A DNA stretch of 64,000 nucleotides, taken from the NCBI GenBank assembly GCA_051294375.1, contig JBJCIZ010000028.1, forward strand, positions 1,549,576 through 1,613,575. The letters are read 5' to 3'. A program made the translations under genes and the position numbers. Within the stretch, counting starts at the first letter, position 1. Each line of letters opens with the position of its first letter. The notes beneath the pieces were generated by a model. That model was given only the letters and a program-made list of their open reading frames with translations. It made no database searches and had not been told where the DNA came from. This DNA is from Paraspadella gotoi (taxonomy: Eukaryota; Chaetognatha). Positions 47,820 to 58,704 of the stretch are shown piece by piece.

Positions 47820-48110
47820 AAAAGCAAAAATTGTGTGTGGGTAGGAACTTAGGAAAGGGTGTGATTGAGCTGGATATAAAGTTTCGATGGAATCGGTGGT
47901 GGAATTGAGTTTAAATGGAAAAAAACAAGTCATATTTACTTATTTTTACTTATTTTTACTTATATTCACTCATAATAATTATATTTATTAAAAACTGGAT
48001 AAATAAATTGAAATGAAATTTTGTGAGTGGGTAGGAAAGTATGTGATTAAGCTGGATATTAAATTTTGATAGAATCGTAGGAGTGGAAAACCAAAAGGCA
48101 CATTTATTTG
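47820..48110 (+). repeat. Dispersed tandem-unit element, partial copy
   Basis: Two diverged units with TGTGTGTGGGTAGGAA, TGATTGAGCTGGATATAAAG and TTTCGATGGAATCG, as in 5316-6075. Confidence 0.6.
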
Positions 48111-48143
48111 AATTTTTTAAAGTTTCTCTCTCTCTATCTCTCT

Positions 48144-48310
48144 GTTGACCAAATTATGCCTGTTGACAAATTATGCCAGTTGACCAAATTATGCCGGTGG
48201 ACCAAATTATGCCGGTTGAACAAATTATACCAGTTGACCAAATTATGCCAGTTGACCANNNNNNNNNNGTTGACCAAATTATGCCAGTTGACCAAATTAT
48301 GCCAGACTTT
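48144..48310 (+). repeat. 18 bp minisatellite interrupted by a gap
   Basis: About eight units of GTTGACCAAATTATGCCA with small variants, split by ten N at 48259-48268. The true copy number is therefore unknown. Open frames through it are an accident of the 18-base unit. Confidence 0.9.
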
Positions 48311-48567
48311 TGCTGATTGTAAATATCGTCATTATTTGTGGAATATAAATCAAGGTAATGGGACTTATCACGCAAATAATGACATATTGAAATAAAGTAA
48401 TTATTGTTTTACACAGACAGAGAGACGACGTTATATTATGAATCGAGAATTGATATTGAATAAGGAAAGGCAAAGTACCAAATAAGAGAGACAGATATAG
48501 TAAGAAATAGAGAGAGATATTGATATTGAAAAGCGAAATTGCGAGATTTAGGCTAGTACTTTAAACT

Positions 48568-48607
<40 letters not shown>
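48568..48607 (+). repeat. (GA)n microsatellite
   Basis: About 20 GA units upstream of the motif described at 48849. Confidence 0.9.
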
Positions 48608-48611
<4 letters not shown>

Positions 48612-48844
48612 AAGGGAGAGATAGAGAGAGAGAAATAAACTTTATCATAGTACCCAACAGGTTGAGCAGGTTGAAAACTAGAAGTTCTCTCAAATAGATA
48701 ATGGTTAAGTGACTGTTAGAGAATATGAAAATGAAAATAATATTTAAAATTACCTTTCTGATAAGCGCACGGAAGCATTTAAAGATTATTTTATTGTGTA
48801 TAGACTTTCGATTTCGTTGTTTATGGGCATTGATCATCACTGAT

Positions 48845-48905
48845 GAAGACTCTAAAAATACAGAGTCGAAACATGTCTGTCAAATTGTCACTAAAATTCG
48901 TTGTC
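48845..48905 (+). other. Hammerhead-like CTGATGA...GAAAC motif
   Basis: CTGATGA is followed by one extra A, a GACTCT/AGAGTC stem and GAAAC, then ATGTC. A second such block is at 57214 (CTGATGA, GACTC/GAGTC, GAAAC) with a partial inverse copy near 56760. The core is close to a hammerhead ribozyme, but the extra base between CTGATGA and the stem and the poor stem I make activity unlikely. Confidence 0.35.
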
Positions 48906-48909
48906 AAAA

Positions 48910-49950
48910 CAAATAAAAATTGTTTTTCTCCTAAAGATTATTTTAATACTATATAAAGTTTAAATTTTGTTTTAAATTTAAAAAAAAATTTTTAATAGAC
49001 TCTGATAGAGCTTTAAAAGTTAGATAAAGGTTATTAATACAACTTTTAAAAAATGTTTTATTTATGAAAATTTTAAAAAACTATAAAATTCAGCCAATAA
49101 TGATGATGATGATTATTTTTTTAAGGTTTTTTCTATTTTTAACCAATTTATTGTCAAAATATTAAAAATTTGTAGTACTTACTTTAATTTAACTTTTTTA
49201 GTTCTATAGGAATCCGTTCTTAAAAAATATAATTAAAAAAAAAGTTTATCATAAGGCGACTTATACTTTTACTTACTTAAAAGCTTCAGTGCAACAACCC
49301 AACGAACTAATTCAAAAAGTTGCATTGAAAATCGATTTAGTAGTAGAAGGAAAAAAAATTTTTGGAGAGAACTAAAGTTATAAAAAGTGTTCAATTTTGG
49401 CCCGCCTTGGACTACCCATCCTTGCGACGTTGATGAACTAAAACTATCCAAATACTATATAAAATTTAAAAAAACAACTATAATTTCTAACTGATTTATT
49501 GGTCCGTAATATCATTTCAAGAAAAATTTATCGAGAAATCCATTGATAAAAAAAAAGTTTGTCTTAATCTTTAATTATTACTTATCTACAGTCAAGAAAC
49601 TTTTCTGTCCACAATCCCACAAATCTCACTGCCACGGACTCCTAAAAACCCGGCCTTATGTCAAGGGTTAGGGTTAAGGATTATGTTAAAGATTAGGTAA
49701 GTGATTATAATTAAAGACTTGGTTTGTAATTTAGGTTAAAAATTATTATTTACTAATTTAGGGTTAAAGGTTATAACGTTAAGTTTCGAAATCAAGGATA
49801 AGGATTTGAGGTTATTTTTCAGGATTAGATTAGTGTTAAGGATTAGGGATTAGTTATTAAGTTCAAAAATATAAACGGGGGACTCTCGGAAAAGAGAGCC
49901 AAAATCATTATTTCATCCAGACCCAATTTATTCCATGACAGATCATTCTT
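48910..49950. other. Spacer between paralogues 2 and 3
   Basis: AT-rich with a TTAGGGTTAAGG-type degenerate stretch at 49660-49860. No gene seen. Confidence 0.4.
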
Positions 49951-52900
49951 TCAAAATTCCCTCAGCGTCTTCGACAAAAACTTTGCCAACGTGGAGATCA
50001 GAACAAAGGCCACGTCCACTCGCGGTCGTTCGACGCCAGCAGCGTCGTCCCCAATGCCGCCGCCAACGTCGCCTCCGCCGCTAACATTCTGAGCCGCGCA
50101 GGGATCCCCATTCCAACTGACTTCTTTGACAGCGAGATTTTTTACTTTTAAGAAATCCAGATTGCACTTGCAACCGTCAAAGCAGATACCTCCTGACATG
50201 CCTAGAATAAAAATTTTTGACTTAAAAATTCAGAGGATTATTTTATATATTCTTATACCGGCCGATGTAGAATGACGGGAGTATTCTTAATATTAAGTTC
50301 CATGAATATCACCGTGTACATAAAAATTTAAAAAAATATTTAAAAAAAATCCCCTCCTTCAAAAAAAGGAGTATAATTTGAGGCGCATTGTAAATCGCTA
50401 AAGCGATGCTTGTCAGTATAACAGACAATCAATCTCCGTAATCAATTAACCTAAATTATGTCTTACCATTTTCCAAGGTCATGTTACAGCATCCGGTTGG
50501 TTTGAGTCCGATCCACGTCAGCGTCGTCTCTCCGTCGCTGATTTCTGTTTGAATGCCGCCCAATCCTTTGCAGAATTCCGGCGTTCGACAATTTGACGGC
50601 TCCTCTGTCACTTCCCATTGCGATTCTAGGAAATAATAGAGGCCATGAGTTTTTCAAAACACCTCAGTTCGTGTAAAATTTAGAATAAATAGAATTCACT
50701 TTGTCAGTCTGTCGGTCGCCACCCCATAACAGACTCTCAAAGTGAACCAGTGGCGGCGCCAATACATGTATACTAAGGCGGAACAAAGTAAAAACTAAGA
50801 GTTCTGTAATATAAATAACGTTAGAGCATCTCTGTGGGATGACAAAATTAAAAAATAATTTAAGATTTTATATATAGTTAATAACATAGAAGCAAGTAAA
50901 GTTAATTGTATTACTATAAATCATGAATTTTTTTTTCAAAATCAGAATTTTTAAAAACGGATTTGGGTAGAGATTGAAAAAAAAATATTGCTTAAAATTA
51001 GCAAAAACTATAAAAATTATGGTAAGTCGATGCTGACGATGATTTTAAAAAGTTTTTCCATTATTTGACCAACTTTTCATCGAATTATTGGAAAACGCAT
51101 TATACTTTCTGTAGACAACTTTTTATGGGCTATCTGATTCCGTTCTTAAAAAATAAAATAAAAAAAAAAAATTTTTATTGCCTATGCATTGATAAATATT
51201 TAAATGCTTCAATGTTATACTGTGCTTCACTAGTTAAAAAAGTGATAGTAAATATTGATTAAGTATATGATGGACAAATGAATTTTATATTACAGAACTC
51301 TTAATGATAAAAAGTGATCAATTTTGGCCCGCCTTAATGTATACAAAGTATACATGTATACAATGTATACATACTATTTTGTGTAAAGCAATGTTAGTGA
51401 AGATCGAGTGGGTGCAGACAGAAGAGAAAATTTCTATAGAAAGTAAAGGGAAAATGCTCAATGCACATTGTGCATTGCACAATGCTCAGGGATAATTGCT
51501 CATAGTAGAGAAAGTAAGAGACAAATCCTAGAAGGAGAGAAGAAAAAGTTAAGTAACTAGAAAAAGCGATTTACCAAAAAAAAAAAAAAAAAATAAATGG
51601 CTAAAGCGATTTACAATTATAGACCTGTATTGCTAATAGAGGCAAGTAGCAGAGATACAATTCATGCAAGCTTTGTGGGGGACAATAAAGCAATAAAGCA
51701 AAACAAATCTGTATTAAGCTTAATCACCTATTGACTCGCTTTTTCTTTCGCCATTGTTTCCTTCTTGGCTTTGGCAAGGGTCACCTACCCAAAGCGCTTC
51801 GACCACATATGCCAGTCCTTGATCCACCAGTTTATCCGCAACGCAATCACAACCGTTTAAACAAATATTTAAAGTTTCTCCTGGATATATAAAGAAAAAA
51901 AACTTGGATAACTAAGTGTGTAGAATTCGATGACTCTTTCTTTAATCTTTAATTAAAAATAAGATAAAAGAGTTGGCATGGAGATACGAACCCGTGTTCA
52001 TTGCGTCAGCTTCAGAGACTGAACTATTCCAATTTGCTATTTTTTAGCATGTTAGTTAAACAAATGAACACCGTCAATCAACTCTTACACTTATAGTTAC
52101 AGTTTGAACTAGGAGTAGTGTTGTGGTTACTATAGCAGTAACTTACCAAACTAATTTCTTTGTCTCTTCACGAAGACTTTTTATTGTTAACAACTAGTTA
52201 ATCTGGTTTTATTTGGTTCCATATCGTTTATTACCTTATATTATTGTTAATGTTTTACTTGATCATTTTGTTTTTACATATAGATATTGTAATTGCTTGC
52301 TGGTAAAAGCAGTTGTATATCTCAATGCTATGATTATTTTTTTAATGTACTTATTTTAAGCTGAACAAAATAAAACTTTGTTCTTGGAAACTTTTAATGT
52401 AGCAAATCAAGCTACTTTCAAACTAACAACGCATGTCAAAGAAGCGGAAGTGCTACGCCAACTTCGTCCATACAAGCAGCGCCAAACTTATTGTAACAAC
52501 CAGGATTGATCAACCAAATTTAATTTAATTCAAAGTTGTTTTTTTTTTCTTCAAAAATCACAGACCTGGATCCATTTCCATTTCATGGTACTTGCAGCAG
52601 CCGGTAGAGACGAATGGACCCCAAGTAATTCTTTCACCATTATTAAGATCTACATAATTTTCAATAGTTCCCTTTTCCTTACAAAAACCCGCCGTTTCAC
52701 ACGTTATGGCTGAAGAAGAACAAAAGAACAATTGAATAAAAGAGCAACAGAAGGTAAATGGGGGAGAGAGAGAGGCATAGCATTTTCTCAGAGAAAGAGA
52801 GAGAGAGAGTCTCTCCAATGTCAGGCCTCGCGAGGGAAATTTTAAAACTGACTTGTTTGAGCTTCATGAAAATTGACGATGAAGATGAAGAAGAGAAATG

Positions 52901-52952
52901 ACCAAGTGATCGGTCCATGGTTCGTCGTCGTCGTCGTCGTCGTCGTCATCAT
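49951..52952 (-). CDS. Two-repeat cysteine-rich, probably GPI-anchored protein, paralogue 3
   Basis: Exons 52952-52853, 52709-52566, 51880-51728, 50625-50467 and 50201-49951; 807 nt, 268 residues, all introns phase 1. The start ATG at 52952 is followed by ATG and eight ACG codons, so the signal peptide begins with a threonine run before ITWSFLFFIFIVNF. A1 has CETAGFC and TGCC, B1 CLNGCDC and LWVGDPC, A2 CRTPEFC and TGCC, B2 CFDGCKC and SWNGDPC. The C-terminus (VDVAFVLISTLAKFL then KTLREF) is hydrophobic with a short polar end; it is the least convincing GPI signal of the three. A competing ATG at 52919 opens another frame without a signal peptide. Both B exons here have the C-x3-C-x-C form. 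Confidence 0.76.
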
Positions 52953-53274
52953 CGTTGAACTTAACGTCTTATTTCTTCCGACTTTGATTTATTAGCCTTG
53001 GTTTTTTAGTTTTTACGATTCTTAAACTCGGCGAACTTTTTAAGTTTAAAGTTTGTTTTTAAAGTGACATTTTTTTAGCGGCGTTTCATAATGTTTGTTT
53101 ACGTTTTTTTTTCTTCGTCTAAACATAAGAAGATGCGCGATCTATCGGTCAGGTCTCGCTTAACTTGATCAGTTTAGCGTTTTTTTTTATTTTCGAACAA
53201 ACTGATTAGACATAACTTATTATCATTACTATCTTGTTGGGACGGATAAGTTTGAACGCGTTCGGTCATCGTTG

Positions 53275-53430
53275 TCATGGAAACCGTGAGAGGATAGGGA
53301 GATTTACTTGAAAATTTTGTGTGAGGGTAAATAAGTGTGTGTATGAAATGGAAATCAAGTATTGGTGGATTTAATTAATTAATTTTCTAATCAGCTGCCT
53401 ACCGCTAATGATTCGTGGGCAGTAAGGAGT
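53275..53430 (+). repeat. Dispersed tandem-unit element, fragment
   Basis: TTGTGTGAGGGTAAATAAGTGTGTG and GGAAATCAAGTATTGGTGG match the unit at 5316-6075, ending at GATTCGTGGGCAG. Confidence 0.5.
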
Positions 53431-54303
53431 AGTAAAATTTCTAAATTTAACTTTAATTAAATTTTTTTTCTTTTTTTTTTTTTTTTTTTTTTTCTAAAGT
53501 GAGGAACGAACAACATTATACTAATGAACATTTATGTATAAAAAAATTTATAATAAATTTTACAATTTATGCAGTAGGCAATATTTATACTAGTACTATC
53601 CAATAAATGTTAAAATTTTAAAACAGTTTTTTTAAAGATTTTTTTGCAGGATTTGGATTCGTCATATAAAAGTTGATAAAAAGAAATATAACTCTTTTTA
53701 AACAGAGTTTTGAGCGCAACACAATGTCGGATCTGCCTACGATAATTAATTAATCTATATTATAATTAAATAGATTAATTAATTAGATTATTAATAATTA
53801 GATTTAATTTAATTATATAATTGAATTAACTTATTAATAGATTAAATTATAATTTATATTCAGCTTGTCATCATGCGATGTCGCTTCCTTTGAAAATTGA
53901 GTTCAGGACAGTTATTAAATGTTTTGTTTACATTTTATCAAAACAAAGCAAATTCCCTCTATTTTAATCCGAGCGCAGGCGGGCAAAGCCGTCCTGTCTA
54001 GATTTTGGATTCGGTTTTAGCTTTGCGGTCTCGCTTTTTTGCAATCATGGCTTCTTGAAAATGTGATATCATAGGGAGTTGAATTTTTCATATATGGCTT
54101 TCTAATCATCAAGAATCTTTAAAATTCTCATGTTTCATATAATATTCGTATTTGTTTTATGGTTTCATTTTACAAAACAAAAACGTTTTTAATTTATATT
54201 GTCGTCTTCTCTCTCTCTTTTTCTCCGTCACTCGCTTTCTTTGATTGTCTGAAAACGAGTTTCCGGCTCTGCAGGCGTCTGTCCAGCTTCTTTCTCCTCC
54301 TCT

Positions 54304-54336
<33 letters not shown>

Positions 54337-54387
54337 TCTCTCTTTTTTTTTTAGCAAAAAATTTAGATATAAGTGGGTCACTAAGAA

Positions 54388-54475
54388 AAAACAGATGCCC
54401 GAGCGAACAGGGCGCGAACCCGGGTCCTTCTGGGTAGAGAATGCTCAAACGCTGACGTGCGGCGCCATATAGTAC
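54388..54475 (-). mobile_element. tRNA-like SINE fragment, family 6
   Basis: On the minus strand GGCGCCGCACGTCAGCG then GGGTTCGCGCCC (B box). The acceptor stem does not pair well, so a tRNA gene is unlikely. Confidence 0.45.
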
Positions 54476-54529
54476 GCTGATTCTTTAACGAGTAAAGGGG
54501 TGTGAGCTTCTTCTCATTCTCTTCCTCTT

Positions 54530-55540
54530 TTAATTATTATATATCGCTCTCTCTTTCTGGCACGGCTGTCTCTCTTCTCTCTCTTTTCTCTCTCTCTCTC
54601 TGTCTCTCTGTCTTCTGTGTGTGTCTGTCCCTATCTTGTCCGATCTTTTGGCGTGATCGTTTGTTTTTTGAAAAATTCTGATTATTTTTTTCTTCTAAAA
54701 ACTTTTTTTATTGCCATTTATTCCGCGGTTTTTTTCAATAAAATCCCATATTTCATCCGAGATTTTCGTGGATTTATTCTCTTTCTTTCTCTCTCTCTCT
54801 CGTCTTTCTCTCTCTCTCTCTTTCTTTCCTCTCTCTCCTCTTTCCCTTTTCCTCATGCGATTCTCTCTTCCTCTCTCTCTCTTTCACTCATACACGCATT
54901 TGTTTTGTTTTATTGACTTAGTCATCGCGATCAATTGAATTGAATCATTCGAACTGCAATGAATGACAATCATCGCATCACTGAATGAATATCATCACAG
55001 CATGTGAATGACTATCATCGCATCAATAATTGATTATCATCCGAATCAATAGATCAATTCCTATTACATCAATAAATTACTATTACATCAATCAATTAAG
55101 TAATTACTCAATCATTACTAAGTACAGTCAACAATTCGTTATCGCATGATTCATATCGTTTTTTTCCCGGTTTTTTTTCATTAAGTTTTCTTTATGATCA
55201 GTGGGCTCTGGCTCGTATCTTGATCTTTTAAGATTTTCTCATCTTCTCAACTGTTCCCTTCTCTCTCATCTCTTGTCATTCTCTTCTTTCTCTCTCACTC
55301 TCGTTCTCTTCTCTCACTCTCTCTTTCTCTCATCTCTCTCTCTCTCTTTTTATGCCAAAGCCGACGATCCTTATGCTTTTAAGATTTTTTTAACTTGCAT
55401 CATTTTTTCAACTTGCAAAATTTTTTTTCACTTGCATTCCGTCAAAACTTTATATCTAGCTTCTTCACTCACTTTCCTACCGGCTCACAAATTTCATTCT
55501 CAATCTATCATGGGTTAAATAATAAAGATTCAAGTAAATG
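54530..55540. repeat. CT-rich low-complexity stretch
   Basis: Clusters of CTCTCTCT and TTTCTTTC at 54540-54620, 54780-54890 and 55255-55350, with diverged CATCATCGCATCA repeats between 54930 and 55090. No gene. Confidence 0.7.
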
Positions 55541-56590
55541 TGACTCAATATTTTTTTCATCTTAAACTCATTTCCACTCGGTACGTTCCCAACTGAACAC
55601 TTTCTATCAAGGCTTCGTCATACGTTTCCCTACCACACACAATTCACTCAATCTATCCCATCCAATTTGATAATTGGAGTATTTATTGGTTTAAAATACA
55701 CAGTAAAAAAGATTTTAGTAAATTCGACTTTGTTTTTTCCATTAAACTAATTTCCCACTCACAGATTCCATCGAAATTTTATCATCCAGCTTTATCAGAT
55801 CACTTTCCTACCCACACACAAAATTATAATTCCAAGTCCAACCAGCCACTGTCACGAGTTATTGGAGCTTTTTGCTAAGATGGGACAGGATGGATGGATT
55901 GATTGAGCTATTAATTACAATTATTGATTTAATTTATTTACTAATTGATTAATTAACTTGATTAATTATTTGATATTTTAATACATACTGCAATAACATT
56001 TAATATAAAAGGAAGAGCATAATCAATTAGTAAAACAGGTTTTTTTTGTTTTTTTTCCAGTTTAAAACTCAGTTTCCCACTCAAACTATTCCATCGAAAC
56101 TTGATTTCCTGTTACAATCACACACTTTCCTACCACATACAATTCCAGGTCAATCAGCCCATCCAATCTCATGAGCAATTGGTTTCAAAATAGTGAATAT
56201 TATTCTATTTTTGTTTTTTTTTTTCCATTTAACTCTATTTCCACTCGGCGATTCCATCGAAACTTAATATCCAGCTCAATCACACACTATATCCACTACC
56301 AAAATTCATTTAAATCCATCCATCCAATCACGAGTAATTGGTGTTTTTTGCTAAGGTGAGAGGAGGACGACGGACGGAAGGACGCGACGGACGGACCGGA
56401 CAGACCAGACGGACGGACGGACAATCATTTTTTTTGCATACTTTATATATTCGATGAATCTGACATGATATAAGTGTGTGCCCGACAATATTGAGGGGGC
56501 GGACCGACGGACCGAAAAGTGGTTATAAAAGTGAGTTATAGAGTCGGCTCTGCTGATGAAGCAGATCCGACTCAAGATCCTTCATTAAGT
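55540..56590 (-). repeat. Dispersed tandem-unit element, longest copy
   Basis: About four diverged inverse units (ACTCATTTCCACTCGG, TTCCATCGAAACTT, CTTTCCTACCACACAC), GGACGGACGG runs and the border GCTGATGAAGCAGATCCGACTC near 56550-56575. This is the best template for the family consensus. Confidence 0.6.
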
Positions 56591-56739
56591 GTCAAAAATT
56601 AGAAAAGCTTATATTTTAAGCTGAAAATTAACTTTTTATATATTAAATATAGTTTTTTTAATTTTAACCCACTTAATGAAAGAATTTTTAAAAATAATTA
56701 GAGATGAAACGAAACAATTCGTTTGTAATAGCAATTTTT

Positions 56740-57265
56740 ATATTTTATTAATGTACATGTTCGACTCTTAGTATTACGATGATGAGCTCTTTTTTCTTTA
56801 ACCTTACTATTTCACTTCTCTTTAACTTATCTATCCCTCATCACTTATTCTTCTATTTCATTTTCTCTTACCAACAATCATCAGCTAACAATTAATTTAT
56901 TATTACTTTTTTAAATATTTAGTTTTTTCTAAAATTTTTCACACTGTTGTACATTGCCTAATGTTATTGATCCCTGTGTCTCTCTCTCTCTCTCTCTCTC
57001 TTTCTTTCTCTTTTTTCCCCAATTTACAAAATCATTTGCTCTCTCTTTCCCTACTTTCACCTGTCCTCACATCTGACACTATCCTTGCTTCAATTCTTTG
57101 TTGGAAACTCTCTCTCTCTCTCTTCACTCCTCTCTCTTTCTCTCTCTCACTCTCTTTCTCTCTCTTCTCATCAAACTAATGTTTAAAAAAGTTTTGGTCT
57201 ATTGAATTCATTTGCTGATGAGGACTCGTAATACTAAGAGTCGAAACAATGTACATTATAAAAAA
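56740..57265. repeat. Inverted repeat pair carrying the hammerhead-like motif
   Basis: TGTACATGTTCGACTCTTAGTATTACGATGATGAGC at about 56752-56790 is the inverse of GCTGATGAGGACTCGTAATACTAAGAGTCGAAACAATGTACA at 57213-57255. About 420 bp, partly CT-rich, lies between. The arrangement resembles the inverted terminal sequences of Penelope-like elements. Confidence 0.5.
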
Positions 57266-57967
57266 AAAAAAAATGCTATTACAACGAATTTTTCGCCTCT
57301 CATATACTCTATTTTAAAATGCAAAAAGAAGTCAAAATAAAATAAAATTAATTAATATTTTCTTTATTTAACGACGAGGAATTCAAACTGCAATCAAAAT
57401 TAAGAAAAGCCTATTTTGAATTTTTTTGATTTTATAATAGGCTATCTATATATAATAAATATAGCCTACTGGAAAATTAAAAAACATAAAATTAATTTTT
57501 TTAAATAAATTAATGTTCACTGATGGTGATGTTGTTCATAATTTACTTTTAGAATTTCCGTACGTAACTTTCACTAGGCCTTAGTGGGCAGATACGGCAT
57601 TGTTTTTCTCAAACTTGTTTTGTCTATTATGGATCATAATTCGTAAGCTATATTTATAAATTACATTTTATTTTATCAAAAAACCTCGAATGTATATTAA
57701 TATAACTTTTTTCCTTATAAATATAATACAAAGAACGAGTAAAGGTCTTGAGATCTTTATTTGATTAAAAAGTTAATTTTAAATTTAAACAGGATACAAA
57801 AGATCAACATGGATTAGAATAGTATAAATCAATCGATCAATTATTGCTATCAATCAAGTCAGATTCAAATAAATAAATCAGTCTATTCAATAAATCATTA
57901 AATTTAATCAATAAATGTGATTCGGTAAATTAACAAATTTAAATAAAATCCAATCAAATCATTTCAT
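57266..57967. other. AT-rich stretch up to the large gap
   Basis: No gene seen. AGTGGGCAGATACGGC at 57580 is like a border of the dispersed tandem-unit element. Confidence 0.4.
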
Positions 57968-58704
57968 NNNNNNNNNNNNNNNNNNNNNNNNNNNNNNNNN
58001 NNNNNNNNNNNNNNNNNNNNNNNNNNNNNNNNNNNNNNNNNNNNNNNNNNNNNNNNNNNNNNNNNNNNNNNNNNNNNNNNNNNNNNNNNNNNNNNNNNNN
58101 NNNNNNNNNNNNNNNNNNNNNNNNNNNNNNNNNNNNNNNNNNNNNNNNNNNNNNNNNNNNNNNNNNNNNNNNNNNNNNNNNNNNNNNNNNNNNNNNNNNN
58201 NNNNNNNNNNNNNNNNNNNNNNNNNNNNNNNNNNNNNNNNNNNNNNNNNNNNNNNNNNNNNNNNNNNNNNNNNNNNNNNNNNNNNNNNNNNNNNNNNNNN
58301 NNNNNNNNNNNNNNNNNNNNNNNNNNNNNNNNNNNNNNNNNNNNNNNNNNNNNNNNNNNNNNNNNNNNNNNNNNNNNNNNNNNNNNNNNNNNNNNNNNNN
58401 NNNNNNNNNNNNNNNNNNNNNNNNNNNNNNNNNNNNNNNNNNNNNNNNNNNNNNNNNNNNNNNNNNNNNNNNNNNNNNNNNNNNNNNNNNNNNNNNNNNN
58501 NNNNNNNNNNNNNNNNNNNNNNNNNNNNNNNNNNNNNNNNNNNNNNNNNNNNNNNNNNNNNNNNNNNNNNNNNNNNNNNNNNNNNNNNNNNNNNNNNNNN
58601 NNNNNNNNNNNNNNNNNNNNNNNNNNNNNNNNNNNNNNNNNNNNNNNNNNNNNNNNNNNNNNNNNNNNNNNNNNNNNNNNNNNNNNNNNNNNNNNNNNNN
58701 NNNN
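57968..58704. other. Assembly gap (737 N)
   Basis: Unknown sequence. Any reading frame through it is meaningless. Confidence 0.99.

Noticed and set aside
48144-48310. Regularly spaced repeats that could suggest a CRISPR array
   Set aside because: The 18 bp units are contiguous with no unique spacers, and the genome is animal; it is a minisatellite.
52697-52919. ATG at 52919 as the start of paralogue 3
   Set aside because: That frame lacks a signal peptide and does not join exon 2 in phase, while the frame from 52952 does both.
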